Of a stretch of DNA of 50,876 nucleotides, positions 24,646 through 34,719 are shown one piece after another. A model generated the notes under the pieces. That model was not told where the DNA came from, did no database searches, and saw only the letters and a program-made list of their open reading frames with translations. Each line of letters begins with the position of its first letter. Within the stretch, counting starts at the first letter, position 1. The DNA is taken from positions 1 to 50,876 of the forward strand of contig JAOXSA010000074.1 of the NCBI GenBank assembly GCA_025800245.1, in the 5' to 3' direction. A program made the position numbers and the translations under genes. Source of the stretch: Amphritea sp. (GTDB lineage Bacteria > Pseudomonadota > Gammaproteobacteria > Pseudomonadales > Balneatricaceae).

Positions 24646-25481
24646 TTAAGCCTTTTCCGGAAAGCAGCGCGTTAAAGCATTACCCGTTGGCAGGTACTGA
24701 TATGATGGTCAGCCCGCTCGGACTGGGTACCGTAAAGCTGGGTCGTGACCAGGGGGTTAAGTATCCGGACAGTTTTACTATTCCTGACGACAGAGCTGCT
24801 GCAGACCTTCTGGCGCTGAGCCATGATCTGGGCATCAATCTGCTGGATACCGCTCCGGCTTACGGACACAGTGAAGAGCGTCTGGGGCCTCTGTTGCAGG
24901 GACAACGGGATCGCTGGCTGATCTGTAGCAAAGTTGGCGAAGAGTTTGATAACCAGACTGGGCAGTCACACTTTGATTTCACCCCTGAGCATGTGCGATT
25001 AAGTGTAGAGCGCAGCCTGCAGCGCTTGCAGACCGATGTGATCGATATGCTACTGGTGCATTCCGATGGCAATGATCTGGAGATTATCGAACGTTACGGA
25101 ATTCTGGAGCAGCTGGAGCTGCTGAAACAGGAAGGAAAGATCCGTGCTGGCGGTATGTCGACCAAAACCGTAGCAGGCGGTATCGAAGTACTGAAGCGTT
25201 CTGATATCGCTATGGTGACCCATAATCTGAGCTATCGCGACGAAGAGGCCGTCATCGATTATGCCGACGCTAACGGTAAAGGTATTCTGATCAAAAAAGC
25301 ACTGGCATCAGGCCATGCCTGCATTGATCCGGACAGCGACCCGGTGCAGAGTAGCTTCGATATGATCTTTGCCCATCCCGGTGTCAGCAGTGCCATTATT
25401 GGCACAATTAATCCGAAGCATCTGCAGGAAAACGTTGCGGCAGTGATAGCCAGTCTGAACAAGGCTGGCCATCTGGAGTAG
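24627..25481 (+). CDS. Aldo/keto reductase
   Basis: A 284-residue NADPH-dependent oxidoreductase of the aldo/keto reductase superfamily. The catalytic tetrad is visible: Asp74 and Tyr79 (LLDTAPAYGHSEERLG), Lys102 (CSKVGEEF) and His145 (LLVHSDG). Its beginning overlaps the FAD oxidoreductase gene by 19 bases; ATG 24627 is used here, and a TTG at 24642 is a weaker alternative. A shared operon with an FAD enzyme suggests consecutive redox steps on one substrate, which I cannot name. Confidence 0.86.
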   Translation: MGDSVLIKPFPESSALKHYPLAGTDMMVSPLGLGTVKLGRDQGVKYPDSFTIPDDRAAADLLALSHDLGINLLDTAPAYGHSEERLGPLLQGQRDRWLICSKVGEEFDNQTGQSHFDFTPEHVRLSVERSLQRLQTDVIDMLLVHSDGNDLEIIERYGILEQLELLKQEGKIRAGGMSTKTVAGGIEVLKRSDIAMVTHNLSYRDEEAVIDYADANGKGILIKKALASGHACIDPDSDPVQSSFDMIFAHPGVSSAIIGTINPKHLQENVAAVIASLNKAGHLE

Positions 25482-25501
25482 TCAGAACAACAGGAAGCAG
25501 T

Positions 25502-26320
25502 ATGATTATCACCGGCAAAGATCCCAACGCTTTCCGTACTCAGGCGATTGAACTGAGTGCATTTGCCGGTGGTATCAATATTTCCCCGATCGGCTTACCT
25601 GTCGATTTTGAGACCATGCAGCTGCGGCGCAAGCCGACCACACCGAAAATACCCGGGCGTTATGCCAACCTGGGCGTCTCTGCACAGATCCACCTGCATC
25701 TCGATGGCAAGGACTATCTGGTACTGGTCCGCCAGCGGAAGAAAGATCATGCGGTGCTGAAGCTGCCTTCCGGGTACGTACCACTGGAACAATTACAGAA
25801 TCCCTATCTGACCCTGGCACAGGAGCTGACCGAAGAGTGTCTGCTACTGAAAGGCCGTCGCTTCTGTCGGGTCGAACTGAATACCCAGCGACTGGTAAAG
25901 CCCTATCGGGAACTGGAGTACCATGAACAGCACACGATGCAGCTGTTCAGTGAAAACCTCAATCCTCTGAAATTGCCTCAGGCGCAGCTCTACATCAACA
26001 AACAACCATTGATCGGCGCGCCTTTTCTCTATATCCACAAGGAAACCTGTTCTGCACAATTAGTTTACCCGTTGCGGATGGAGCTGCCGGAGACCGATGA
26101 GCTGTCACTGCTGCACGCTGAAGAACAGTATGATCAGGAAACCGATGAACTGAATGTCACTCTCGAATCAGAGCTGTGGCTGGCGCGTATCAATAATGAT
26201 GGGATTTTCAGCCTGAATAAGCTGATCAGGGATCGGATACAACCGACAAAAATCCCTGCTGATACACGCCTGAGTGAGGTATTCGCACCACGTAAGCGAC
26301 ACCCTTACGTGGCATACTAA
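25502..26320 (+). CDS. Nudix-like protein with degenerate Nudix box
   Basis: A 272-residue protein I place tentatively in the Nudix superfamily. The segment LPSGYVPLEQ, followed by LAQELTEECLL (Gly91, QELTEE at 107-112), resembles the Nudix box, retaining the metal-binding EE but with Gln for the usual Arg and Leu for the late Gly. A preceding YLVLVRQRKKDHAVLKLPSG is a typical strand before the box. The C-terminal 100 residues do not match a family I recognise. ATG 25502 follows AGGAAG. It closes the FAD oxidoreductase-AKR operon and is convergent with hldE (25-base gap). Hydrolase activity is uncertain. Confidence 0.6.
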   Translation: MIITGKDPNAFRTQAIELSAFAGGINISPIGLPVDFETMQLRRKPTTPKIPGRYANLGVSAQIHLHLDGKDYLVLVRQRKKDHAVLKLPSGYVPLEQLQNPYLTLAQELTEECLLLKGRRFCRVELNTQRLVKPYRELEYHEQHTMQLFSENLNPLKLPQAQLYINKQPLIGAPFLYIHKETCSAQLVYPLRMELPETDELSLLHAEEQYDQETDELNVTLESELWLARINNDGIFSLNKLIRDRIQPTKIPADTRLSEVFAPRKRHPYVAY

Positions 26321-26345
26321 TCCCAGTTCAGACTGAAAGCAGAAC

Positions 26346-27773
26346 TCAGCTATCGCCCTGGATCTTTTCCACAATTGCGGTGGTGGAGCAGTTATCCAGG
26401 AAAGACAGTACTTTCACTTCGCCACCGTAGCTGTTAACAAACTCGCCACCAACCACTTCGTCGAGGCCGTAATCACCACCTTTAACCAGCACATCCGGGC
26501 GTACCTGTTCCAGTAATCGTTCCGGTGTGTCTTCATGGAAGCTGACCACCCAATCGACTGCCTCAAGGCCCGCCAATACCGCTTTACGCCGCTCAACGGG
26601 GTTTATCGGACGGCCCTCGCCTTTCAGGCGGGTAACGGAGGCGTCATCGTTGATCGCCAGTACCAGACGATCGCCCTGCGCTCTGGCCTGCTCCAGATAA
26701 CCAACATGACCGGCATGCAGAATATCGAAGCAACCATTGGTAAAGACGATCTTCTCACCGGCAGCCCGGGCATCTTCAAGAGCGATTAACAGCTGTTCAT
26801 CGGTCACCACACCACGTTCAGAACCCTGTTCCTGATTCACTGCACGACGCAGCTCCGGAGCACTGATCGCAGCAGTACCCAGCTTCCCGACCACAATGCC
26901 GGCCGCAATATTCGCAAGACCCGTCGCGACTTCCAGTGATTGTCCGGCAGCCAGAGCGGTTGCCAGTGTCGAAATCACGGTATCGCCAGCACCGGTAACA
27001 TCAAAAACTTCACGGGCACGTGCCGGATAGTGCACTTCATTCTGCCCAGGCTTAATCAGGGTCATGCCCTTCTCACTGCGGGTCACCAGCAAGGCTTCCA
27101 GCTGCAGATCAGCAACCAGTTGCTGTGCACGTTCGACCAGTTGCTGCTCAGTTTCACAATGACCCACAACCGCTTCAAATTCAGCCATATTGGGTGTCAG
27201 CAAAGTCGCGCCACGATAACGCTCAAATGCTGTCCCTTTCGGATCGACTAATACCGGCACACCAGCATTTTTTGCTGCCGCAATAAGCGCTTGCGGATCA
27301 CTCAGAGTACCTTTGTTATAATCCGACAGAATCAGCGCTTTAACGCCATCCAGCAGATCTTCCACCCGTTGCTGCACAGCAGTGCTGTAATCGGCATGGA
27401 ATGACTCTTCAAAGTCCAGGCGGATCAGTTGTTGATTGCGGCTCAGCACCCGCAGTTTAGTAATAGTCGGTTCGCTGCTACTGCTGCAGAAATCACAGTG
27501 CACCCGGGCTGAACTGAGTTGCTGCTGCAGAGCAGAAGCCGCCTCATCTTCACCTACGATACCCACCAGTGACACACCGGCACCTAACGCTGTAATGTTC
27601 AGAGCAACGTTGGCTGCACCACCGGGACGGTCTTCACGCTGGTCAACCTTCACTACCGGCACTGGCGCTTCTGGTGAGATCCTTGAAGTACCGCCGTGCC
27701 AGTAACGATCCAGCATCAGATCACCAACCACCAGCACCTGGGCATTATCAAAACGCGGCATTGTTAATTTCAT
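26346..27773 (-). CDS. hldE: Bifunctional heptose 7-phosphate kinase / heptose 1-phosphate adenylyltransferase
   Basis: Makes ADP-heptose precursors for the LPS inner core. The N-terminal half (residues 1-about 320) is a PfkB/ribokinase-type kinase with [23 protein letters not shown] and the catalytic [10 protein letters not shown] motif. The C-terminal half is a cytidylyltransferase-fold adenylyltransferase with [17 protein letters not shown] (HxGH near residue 355) and the [11 protein letters not shown] loop. The 475-residue length is normal for the fused enzyme. The start codon overlaps the msbA stop by 4 bases (ATGA). Confidence 0.96.
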   Translation of the reverse strand: MKLTMPRFDNAQVLVVGDLMLDRYWHGGTSRISPEAPVPVVKVDQREDRPGGAANVALNITALGAGVSLVGIVGEDEAASALQQQLSSARVHCDFCSSSSEPTITKLRVLSRNQQLIRLDFEESFHADYSTAVQQRVEDLLDGVKALILSDYNKGTLSDPQALIAAAKNAGVPVLVDPKGTAFERYRGATLLTPNMAEFEAVVGHCETEQQLVERAQQLVADLQLEALLVTRSEKGMTLIKPGQNEVHYPARAREVFDVTGAGDTVISTLATALAAGQSLEVATGLANIAAGIVVGKLGTAAISAPELRRAVNQEQGSERGVVTDEQLLIALEDARAAGEKIVFTNGCFDILHAGHVGYLEQARAQGDRLVLAINDDASVTRLKGEGRPINPVERRKAVLAGLEAVDWVVSFHEDTPERLLEQVRPDVLVKGGDYGLDEVVGGEFVNSYGGEVKVLSFLDNCSTTAIVEKIQGDS

Positions 27774-29560
27774 TTCGCACTACCCTGATTTTCACTATCC
27801 GCAGACGGATCGTCGCTGGCTGTTGATTCGGTAAACTGAAGGTTATGCAGACTGGCGTAAGCGCCACCCTGTCTGATCAATTCGCTGTGGCTGCCCTGTT
27901 CAATGATCCGGCCAGACTCCATCACCAGAATGCGATCGGCATTTTCAATAGTCGATAGCCGGTGGGCGATCACCAGCGTTGTCCGGCCTTCCATTACATT
28001 ATCCAACGCCGCCTGAATATGACGTTCCGATTCAGTATCCAGTGCAGAAGTTGCTTCATCCAGAATAAGAATCGGCGCATCTTTGAGAATGGCCCGGGCT
28101 ATGGCGATACGCTGACGCTGGCCACCAGATAGCAGCATACCGTTCTCGCCGACCAGGGTATCCAGGCCATCCGGTAGCTGGCTGACAAACTCAGTGACAT
28201 GCGCCGCTTCCGCCGCCTTTTCGATCTGTTCACGACTGCAGCCAGCCATCGCTCCATAAGCGATGTTCTCTGCGATAGTACCGTTAAACAGAATCACCTG
28301 CTGATTCACCAACGCAATCTGCTGGCGCAGGCTTTCAAGGCTGTACTCTTCGATGCCATGGCCATCCAGTACGATACGCCCTGCGCTGACATCATAAAAA
28401 CGAGGTAACAGACTGGCCAGCGTCGACTTACCACTGCCTGATCGGCCGACCAGTGCAACTGTTTGCCCTGCAGCAATATCCAGATTAATACCGTTCAGTA
28501 CCTGCTTGTCAGGATCGCCATAGGTAAAGCTGATATTTTCAAATGTCAGTTGGCCTCTGGCTTTTTCAAGCACCTGTTTACCCTGGTCATTTTCTGCAGG
28601 TGAATCCATCACTTCAAACAGACTCTCAGCTGCTGCAACACCTTTCTGGATCATATTGCTGATCTCTGTCAGCGAACGTACAGGCTTAGCCATCATGCCT
28701 GCTGCGGCAATAAAAGCGATAAACTGTCCGGACGTCATCTGTTCAACCAGCACAGGATCCATCGCCAGAAAAGTCAGTAGCGCTACGACACCGGCAACAA
28801 GCATCTGCACTACCGGCGTCAAAGTGGATTGGGTAACCACCACTTTCATAAACTGGCGGCGATTCTTCTGACTGGTATTGAAGAAGCGCTTCGTTTCAGA
28901 CTCTACACCACCAAAAATACGTACCACCTGAAAGCCTTTTATAGCCTCAGAAGCGGAGGAAGTGATATCTGCCACACTGTTCTGCACATCACGACTTACA
29001 CGTCGCATTCTTCGTGCAGCAACCCCCACGACCAGCCCCACAACCGGCCCGACGACCAGAAACAACAAGGTAAGCTTCCAATTGAGGAAAAACATGTATC
29101 CAAAAAGATAGATAACTGTCAGACCATCACGAATGGCAACTTTTAATGCATCTGTAGCGGCCCCTGTTACCTGCTCTACGTTATAAGTCAGTCTGGCCAG
29201 TAACTCGCCACTGGAGCGCTGATGATAGTAGCTGCTGGGCAATACCATCAGATGCTTAAACAGATCAGTCCTTAACAGGTGAATAACATATCGGGCGACA
29301 TAGGCGAGCCCGTAGTTCCCGAGAAATGTACCAACACCGCGGATGAAGAAGATCCCCAGAATCATCAACGCCAGCCAGGTACGGTTATCAAACTCTCCAG
29401 CTTCAATCGAATCAACAAACCACTCAAACCACTTAGCGGATAACATCTGTGAAGCCGCATAGATGGAAAAACCAATGACACTGACCAGAAATGCTGCCCA
29501 GTACTGCCTGACATAGCGAAGCAGGCGTTTGTAGACTTGTAAGCTGCTTTCTTTTTTCAC
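27770..29560 (-). CDS. msbA: Lipid A/LPS export ABC transporter MsbA
   Basis: Flips lipid A-core across the inner membrane. A six-helix transmembrane domain (residues about 10-320) is fused to an ABC ATPase. The ATPase has Walker [10 protein letters not shown] (about residue 375), the [16 protein letters not shown] signature (about 477), Walker [12 protein letters not shown] (about 500) and the H-loop IAHRLST. The frame is open to ATG 29605. GTG 29560 ([17 protein letters not shown]) matches where MsbA proteins begin, but neither start has a strong ribosome site. It is divergent from the LpxL-type acyltransferase gene, and hldE is translationally coupled downstream. Confidence 0.93.
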   Translation of the reverse strand: MKKESSLQVYKRLLRYVRQYWAAFLVSVIGFSIYAASQMLSAKWFEWFVDSIEAGEFDNRTWLALMILGIFFIRGVGTFLGNYGLAYVARYVIHLLRTDLFKHLMVLPSSYYHQRSSGELLARLTYNVEQVTGAATDALKVAIRDGLTVIYLFGYMFFLNWKLTLLFLVVGPVVGLVVGVAARRMRRVSRDVQNSVADITSSASEAIKGFQVVRIFGGVESETKRFFNTSQKNRRQFMKVVVTQSTLTPVVQMLVAGVVALLTFLAMDPVLVEQMTSGQFIAFIAAAGMMAKPVRSLTEISNMIQKGVAAAESLFEVMDSPAENDQGKQVLEKARGQLTFENISFTYGDPDKQVLNGINLDIAAGQTVALVGRSGSGKSTLASLLPRFYDVSAGRIVLDGHGIEEYSLESLRQQIALVNQQVILFNGTIAENIAYGAMAGCSREQIEKAAEAAHVTEFVSQLPDGLDTLVGENGMLLSGGQRQRIAIARAILKDAPILILDEATSALDTESERHIQAALDNVMEGRTTLVIAHRLSTIENADRILVMESGRIIEQGSHSELIRQGGAYASLHNLQFTESTASDDPSADSENQGSAK

Positions 29561-29656
29561 GAAGCAAATATACCTATAGCAATGAAGCAGGCAGGTTGAA
29601 GCCATCAGCCCGAGTAACCGGGCAATCTCAAACTAGAGTTAAGCGCCTGCCGACAT

Positions 29657-29662
29657 TATAAT
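29657..29662 (+). promoter_or_regulatory. Perfect -10 box upstream of the lpxL-type gene
   Basis: TATAAT within a short gap between divergent msbA and lpxL-type genes. The expected start site near 29669 gives a leader of about 23 bases to GTG 29692. The -35 region (TAGAGT, 17 bases upstream) is weak. Confidence 0.45.
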
Positions 29663-29691
29663 GGCCCGATTTTACAGCATCCGGAGTGGTT

Positions 29692-30609
29692 GTGGGGACA
29701 AAAGAGGCAACGTGGTCAGATTTTTTAGCACCCAGATATTGGGGAATCTGGCTCGCAATAGGTCTGCTACGACTGATCAGCGCACTCCCCTATCCAGCAG
29801 GACTGAGAATCGGCCGCACTCTGGGACGCACATTGCATCTGCTGATGAAAAAGCGGCGCCACATAGCCCGGACAAATATTGCTATCGCTTTCCCTGAAGA
29901 GCCTGAAATATCCCAGAAAAAAATGGTTCTGGATGTCTTTGAAAATAATGCCATTGGCTTAATAGAGACTGGCTGGGCTTACTGGAAAGACCCTGAGTTC
30001 TTTCGTGCCAGAACCGAATTCCGGAACTTTGAGCTTCTTGAGAAACAGCTGGAGCAGGGCAACGGCGTTATTCTGATGGGCTGGCATTTTTCCTGCCTGG
30101 ATCTTGCGGGTCTGCTTTTCTCATTGCGGGGACATCCTTGCAGCACCTTGTACAGAGAACACGATAATCCAATGCTGGAATGGTTCTTTACTAAAGGCCG
30201 TCAGCGTTTCAGCTATCCTGTCGAGCGTCAGAAAACCCGACAAATGCTTCGGGCAATGAGAAAAAACCATTGCATCTGGTATGCGCCTGATCAGGATCTG
30301 GGCAGAAAAGGCACAGCGTTTGTGCCCTTCTTTGGTTTCCGAGCTGCGACGACTCTGGCAACCACCAAGATGCATCAGCTCAACCTGTCACCCCTGGTAA
30401 AACTGGATTGCTGGCGTAAAGCTGATGATAGCGGTTATATTCTTGAAATAAGCCAGGTAGATGGATTTCCTTCCAGCTCTGATGAGAATGATGCGCTGCT
30501 TATCAATAAAGCGATAGAGCAGGGAATACGCAAAGCACCTACCCAGTATATGTGGGTACATAAGCGCTATAAGACCGCACCAACAGGTCAGAAAAACATT
30601 TATAAATAA
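29692..30609 (+). CDS. lpxL: LpxL/HtrB-type lipid A late acyltransferase
   Basis: An inner-membrane acyltransferase adding a secondary acyl chain to Kdo-lipid A. It shows the HX4D catalytic motif in GWHFSCLDLAG, an N-terminal membrane anchor (about residues 10-30), a YAPDQDLGRKG segment and the C-terminal PTQYMWVHKRYK motif. The first possible codon is GTG 29686, but CGGAG at 29682-29686 is placed for GTG 29692 (305 residues). It shares an operon with the GT10 gene 24 bases downstream. LpxL versus LpxM/LpxP specificity is not resolved. Confidence 0.87.
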   Translation: MGTKEATWSDFLAPRYWGIWLAIGLLRLISALPYPAGLRIGRTLGRTLHLLMKKRRHIARTNIAIAFPEEPEISQKKMVLDVFENNAIGLIETGWAYWKDPEFFRARTEFRNFELLEKQLEQGNGVILMGWHFSCLDLAGLLFSLRGHPCSTLYREHDNPMLEWFFTKGRQRFSYPVERQKTRQMLRAMRKNHCIWYAPDQDLGRKGTAFVPFFGFRAATTLATTKMHQLNLSPLVKLDCWRKADDSGYILEISQVDGFPSSSDENDALLINKAIEQGIRKAPTQYMWVHKRYKTAPTGQKNIYK

Positions 30610-30633
30610 TCATTCACAGGGCATATCGATTGT

Positions 30634-31599
30634 ATGGCTATCATCAGACTGTTCGAGCAAAACAACACCTACGACATACTGAAGTGCCTTCCTGGCTATC
30701 ATTTCGATTTTAAAGGTAATCGACTCGACTGGAATGGCCATACTTTCATCTGGGGTGAAGGTGGTGAGTGTGATTTTGCGATCGTATTCAACCGGGTAGG
30801 TAAAGAACCGAAGCAGGTTGTTTGCCCAAAAGAGAATGTCTGGCAAATAATTCAGGAACCCTATGTCTTTCGCATGAATGACTGGATGATTGACAATCAG
30901 GAACAGTATGGACGAATCCTGACTCATCACTCAGAACCAGAATCAGACAAAAGACTCAGCCATTACCCAATGCTTCCGTGGTTTGTTCATAAAACATACG
31001 ACGAACTATTGAACACCGAACAACCACCTAAAACAGATTGCATTTCGTTTGTGACCAGTAATAAAAGTCAGTTTGATGGTCATAAAGCCCGACTGTCATT
31101 TTTAGATACAATCAGGGCTAGCGACCTTGATATCGACATATTCGGGTCGGGAATCAACTTTATCGAAGATAAATGGGACGCCCTGAAGAGCTATCAGTAC
31201 TCGATTGCGGTTGAAAATAGCAGTACCAATGACAACTGGACTGAGAAGATCAGTGACTGCTTCCTGTCCTATAGCCTGCCGTTCTACTATGGGTGCAGGA
31301 ACATAGATTCATACTTTCCTGAAGACTCATACATCCAGATTGATATCAACAAACCTGATGAGGCCCTGAAAATCATTCAGGAGGCAATAAAGAACAAAGA
31401 GTGGGAAAAAAGGCTGCCCGCTATCATTGAGGCCCGAAAACTGGTTCTCGAGCGCTACAATTTCTTTTTTGAGATTTCTAAGCATGTTCAGGGCAGATCA
31501 GAGAGCAGCCACAAAGAGAGCATCACTCTGTCCCCCTATCGGAGAACTACATCAAGAAGAATAAAGAACCTGGCTTCACGTCTATTTACCGCGAAATAG
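30634..31599 (+). CDS. GT10-family (alpha-1,3/4-fucosyltransferase-like) glycosyltransferase
   Basis: A 321-residue enzyme. The central motif YQYSIAVENSSTNDNWTEKI, followed by FLSYSLPFYYGCRNIDSYFP (residues about 186-230), matches the GDP-fucose-binding signature of bacterial and eukaryotic GT10 fucosyltransferases (F-x-x-EN-S...D-TEK...P-Y-G). The N-terminal acceptor domain is divergent. No C-terminal heptad repeat like that of Helicobacter FucT is seen; the tail is basic. It is co-directional with lpxL and convergent with a GT2 gene. The GT10 assignment is firm. Transfer of fucose rather than another GDP-sugar is an inference. Confidence 0.8.
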   Translation: MAIIRLFEQNNTYDILKCLPGYHFDFKGNRLDWNGHTFIWGEGGECDFAIVFNRVGKEPKQVVCPKENVWQIIQEPYVFRMNDWMIDNQEQYGRILTHHSEPESDKRLSHYPMLPWFVHKTYDELLNTEQPPKTDCISFVTSNKSQFDGHKARLSFLDTIRASDLDIDIFGSGINFIEDKWDALKSYQYSIAVENSSTNDNWTEKISDCFLSYSLPFYYGCRNIDSYFPEDSYIQIDINKPDEALKIIQEAIKNKEWEKRLPAIIEARKLVLERYNFFFEISKHVQGRSESSHKESITLSPYRRTTSRRIKNLASRLFTAK

Positions 31600-31610
31600 C
31601 ATTGCCGCAA

Positions 31611-32603
31611 TTAAAAAATTGATTTGAGTGTATTCTTTACTCTGTACTTAAAGCCTATATCCATATCCGGATAGAACATGGACTTTTTCAGAAGTTTCCA
31701 GCCATCCCCACCCAGAACAGAGCTATTGGTTTTATATATCTCATAAGTGATATAAGCACAGGACTTTCGAAGATGCTCTTCTGCAAAGGAGAGCTTATTC
31801 TCAGAGTAAAACTGCTCAACAAGGCTGACAAAATTCTGGTATTGCTCCAGCCCCTTTATCCGACCGTCTTCATTAAAACAATCACTCACATCAATACCAC
31901 AATCAGAGAAGCTATTCTGAATAATCTTCATCTTGTTCTGATGCATCAGGGCCCTCTTTTTAGAGAGGTTACTGCCATGCTTTCGGTAGTAAATCAGGTA
32001 GTCATCGATATTAGCGATACCAGATAGCTTAGAAATCCGGTACCACATGTCCCAGTCTTCACATGTTCTGAGTGACTCATTGAAAAATAAACCTTTCTCA
32101 GTTACCAGCTCGGACCTGAACATAGCCACGGGACAACAAATTACATTCTGGAAAGGAATTATTGTAGAGATGAAATCTGAGTCTGTTGGTAAAACCTTTT
32201 CAGATCGTTTACCAGATTCGATATCCTCTTCAAAAGTAATAAAATTCGAACTGACCAACCCGATATCCGGATTCTGTTCAAGGAACTCAACCTGTTTTTC
32301 AAAGCGATGGGGAAAGCTGATATCGTCACCATCCATCAAGGCGATATACTTGCCTTTCGCGACCTTTAAGCCTCTGTTCCTTGTGGCAGCCAAACCGATA
32401 TTCTGCTCATTGGTTACAACCCTTATCTTGTCAGAGTTTATTGCAGCAACGATATCCATACTGCTATCAGTTGAACCGTCATTAATAACAATAATTTCAA
32501 AATCAGAATATGTCTGACTCAGGACAGAGTTTATAGCTTCCAGAAGATACTTTTCCCCATTGTAAACGGGAACAATTACAGAAACTAAAGGCATTTCATT
32601 CAT
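31611..32603 (-). CDS. GT2-family glycosyltransferase
   Basis: A 330-residue inverting glycosyltransferase with the GT-A domain at the N-terminus: PLVSVIVPVYNGEKYLLEAI, then IIVINDGSTDSSMDI and the metal-binding region LMDGDDISFPHRF. The acidic ED/WD region (CEDWDMWYRIS) is also present. No membrane segment is seen. It is the most distal gene of the minus-strand LPS cluster starting at waaC, 9 bases after GT11. Donor and acceptor are unknown; it probably extends the outer core or O-unit. Confidence 0.9.
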   Translation of the reverse strand: MNEMPLVSVIVPVYNGEKYLLEAINSVLSQTYSDFEIIVINDGSTDSSMDIVAAINSDKIRVVTNEQNIGLAATRNRGLKVAKGKYIALMDGDDISFPHRFEKQVEFLEQNPDIGLVSSNFITFEEDIESGKRSEKVLPTDSDFISTIIPFQNVICCPVAMFRSELVTEKGLFFNESLRTCEDWDMWYRISKLSGIANIDDYLIYYRKHGSNLSKKRALMHQNKMKIIQNSFSDCGIDVSDCFNEDGRIKGLEQYQNFVSLVEQFYSENKLSFAEEHLRKSCAYITYEIYKTNSSVLGGDGWKLLKKSMFYPDMDIGFKYRVKNTLKSIF

Positions 32604-32612
32604 ATACAGCTC

Positions 32613-33476
32613 TTATATAGATAACCAGCTCTCAGGAATCATTGTCTTAGTCAGCGGCTGCCTTTCAGGATCTGCGTACCACTTCTCAGGAGCAATAACA
32701 ATTTTTTCAGTGTGAGTATTTAACCAGGCTCCCCACCAACTGAAGGAACTATTGGCGATGATATTGTGCTTACACCTGCTCATCAGATACATATCCTCAC
32801 CAGGAAACGCCCCTGAGGGTTCAATGTATTCTGCATTTTCGATTATCAGATTTTCCCTGGACCAGGCAATATCATCGGAAAACACATAGACCTTAAACCC
32901 ATCCAAGCTGGTTTTCAGATACTCAATTGCATTTTCGTAGTACGCTAGATCACAGAGGCCATGGATAGCATTAGCCGCAGGGTTGGAGACATAATCCCCT
33001 CTTCGGATATGAAGCGACACGCTATTGTCTTCCGATTCGATCCCTTCCAGCAACTGCTTAGAGTGATCGCAAAGCCCGTTTCGAATACTAAACTCTGCTA
33101 ATACAACGTCCCTCAAATCAGCAAAGTATTTTTCACTTTGAAAATAGCCAATAAGGTGGTGGTTATCATCAGGATTAAGCATCTTAACGTCATAAGAAGA
33201 GTTAGACTCTCTCAGGACACGATCACTTTTCAATCCCTTAAACTTCCGGAATATTCGCTCAAGAGAGCCTGATTTCTTAATTGCCAGAGTTTCTGTCTCA
33301 GAAGCTTCTTCAAGGGATAAATTATAGTTACCCAGCTGGTACCCTCCGTGCAGTTGATAGTCGACAAATGCACTGAGATCCAGCTTAACATCATAGCCTT
33401 TATTTTTTAACGACAGAGCATAGGCATACTGAAACATCTGGTTACCCAGACCGCCAATAATCTTAACTATTACCAT
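32613..33476 (-). CDS. GT11-family alpha-1,2-fucosyltransferase-like protein
   Basis: A 287-residue enzyme with the GT11 N-terminal motif IIGGLGNQMFQYAYALSL and the alpha-1,2/alpha-1,6-fucosyltransferase signature HIRRGDY (His156, Arg158-Arg159), which binds GDP-fucose. The C-terminal NSSFSWWGAWL motif is also typical. It would add an alpha-1,2-linked fucose, as in H-antigen or O-antigen fucosylation. It overlaps the O-antigen ligase gene by 14 bases. Family assignment is very clear; acceptor is unknown. Confidence 0.93.
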   Translation of the reverse strand: MVIVKIIGGLGNQMFQYAYALSLKNKGYDVKLDLSAFVDYQLHGGYQLGNYNLSLEEASETETLAIKKSGSLERIFRKFKGLKSDRVLRESNSSYDVKMLNPDDNHHLIGYFQSEKYFADLRDVVLAEFSIRNGLCDHSKQLLEGIESEDNSVSLHIRRGDYVSNPAANAIHGLCDLAYYENAIEYLKTSLDGFKVYVFSDDIAWSRENLIIENAEYIEPSGAFPGEDMYLMSRCKHNIIANSSFSWWGAWLNTHTEKIVIAPEKWYADPERQPLTKTMIPESWLSI

Positions 33477-34719
33477 TACCCTTTATCTCTATACTCTTTG
33501 ACCGGTCAAAACTCAAAACCAAACCAAGCACAACGACATAAAACACATATGTTATATTAGTATTAAATGGCGCCTCGAACATTGAAACCCAAAAAAACAC
33601 CAGAATCACAATTAAAGTTGAAAAAAACACTTCCGACCCTTTTCTTTTAGCGAGAAAAAACGGAATAATAAATATTAAAACCAAAGATAAAAGCCCTAAC
33701 AGACCTCTTGACATCCAAGCTTGTAGAAATTCATTATGCACATGCGCAAACCTGCTCGAGTCCTCTCGCAGCTGTCCTGACTCAATTCTTTCCGGAAAAT
33801 GATCTTTAAAACGAAATGTCCCGGAGCCTACAACAGGATTTTGCGCAATTTTGCTAATAGCTGCCTTATACATCTGTATCCTAATTCCGACAGACCCATC
33901 AACATTAGAACCAATTTCAGCACTCGAAAGCTCATCACCCTTATACACCATCTCCACTTTTTTTATCGCTATCTCAGCCATAGACAAAAAAGCATTAACC
34001 GGAGCAAAAAGAAAGAAAACAACAAATGCAGGAACAAGCAAAAAACAAATATACTTCCTGTTTTTACTTCCAAAAAAAACAAGACTCAAAAGAATAACAA
34101 AAGCTAAAGACATCATAGCAATCTTTGAACCTGATAGTAAAACACCCAAAAAGCCTACCAAGAAAGATATTATAAATAGCACAGCCTCCTTCCTATTTTC
34201 TGCACACAGAATATAGTAAAAAGAAAGCCCTGCACCACACCCCATAAGCGCACCATACATATTAATCAGCGGAGTACCCACAGAAACTCTTACATTAATA
34301 TCATATTGCATCCACTCATAAAAACCAGCAACCCCTCCAAGGATACAAAATGCAGATACCATCAGTTTAAACAACAAAAAATCAAATCTATTTCTTGAAA
34401 CCAAGAAAACAAATACTGCCACACCAAGAAAAGAGATTCTTAAAAACTCAACAAAAAACTCATAATCGTGCTTTGCACCATGAATAATATACTCAACCCC
34501 ATAACATAAAGGAAAAACTAATAGAGAGAGACAAAAAGCAATATCAAGCCCTCTCAATCCCTTTAAATAAAACCTCAGATTAAAAAAAACAAAACAAAAA
34601 GATATCAAACCAGACAACACAAGCATAATCTTCGAAACCTCATTAAACATAAGATATATCGAAATAGAGATAATTATTACAAAAAAAACAAAATCAGAGC
34701 TAATAAATTTATATTTCAC
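33463..34719 (-). CDS. waaL: O-antigen ligase family protein
   Basis: A 418-residue polytopic membrane protein (about ten to twelve helices) with the Wzy/WaaL family hallmarks: a long periplasmic loop (about residues 240-320) containing VGSGTFRF, followed by FAHVHNEFLQAWMSRGLLGL with the conserved His-Asn pair. It likely joins O-polysaccharide or an outer oligosaccharide to lipid A-core, or polymerises units. The gene is markedly AT-rich compared with its neighbours. It starts at GTG 34719, overlapping the upstream stop by 4 bases (GTGA). Ligase versus polymerase cannot be told apart from sequence, so the symbol is provisional. Confidence 0.75.
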   Translation of the reverse strand: MKYKFISSDFVFFVIIISISIYLMFNEVSKIMLVLSGLISFCFVFFNLRFYLKGLRGLDIAFCLSLLVFPLCYGVEYIIHGAKHDYEFFVEFLRISFLGVAVFVFLVSRNRFDFLLFKLMVSAFCILGGVAGFYEWMQYDINVRVSVGTPLINMYGALMGCGAGLSFYYILCAENRKEAVLFIISFLVGFLGVLLSGSKIAMMSLAFVILLSLVFFGSKNRKYICFLLVPAFVVFFLFAPVNAFLSMAEIAIKKVEMVYKGDELSSAEIGSNVDGSVGIRIQMYKAAISKIAQNPVVGSGTFRFKDHFPERIESGQLREDSSRFAHVHNEFLQAWMSRGLLGLLSLVLIFIIPFFLAKRKGSEVFFSTLIVILVFFWVSMFEAPFNTNITYVFYVVVLGLVLSFDRSKSIEIKGNGNS

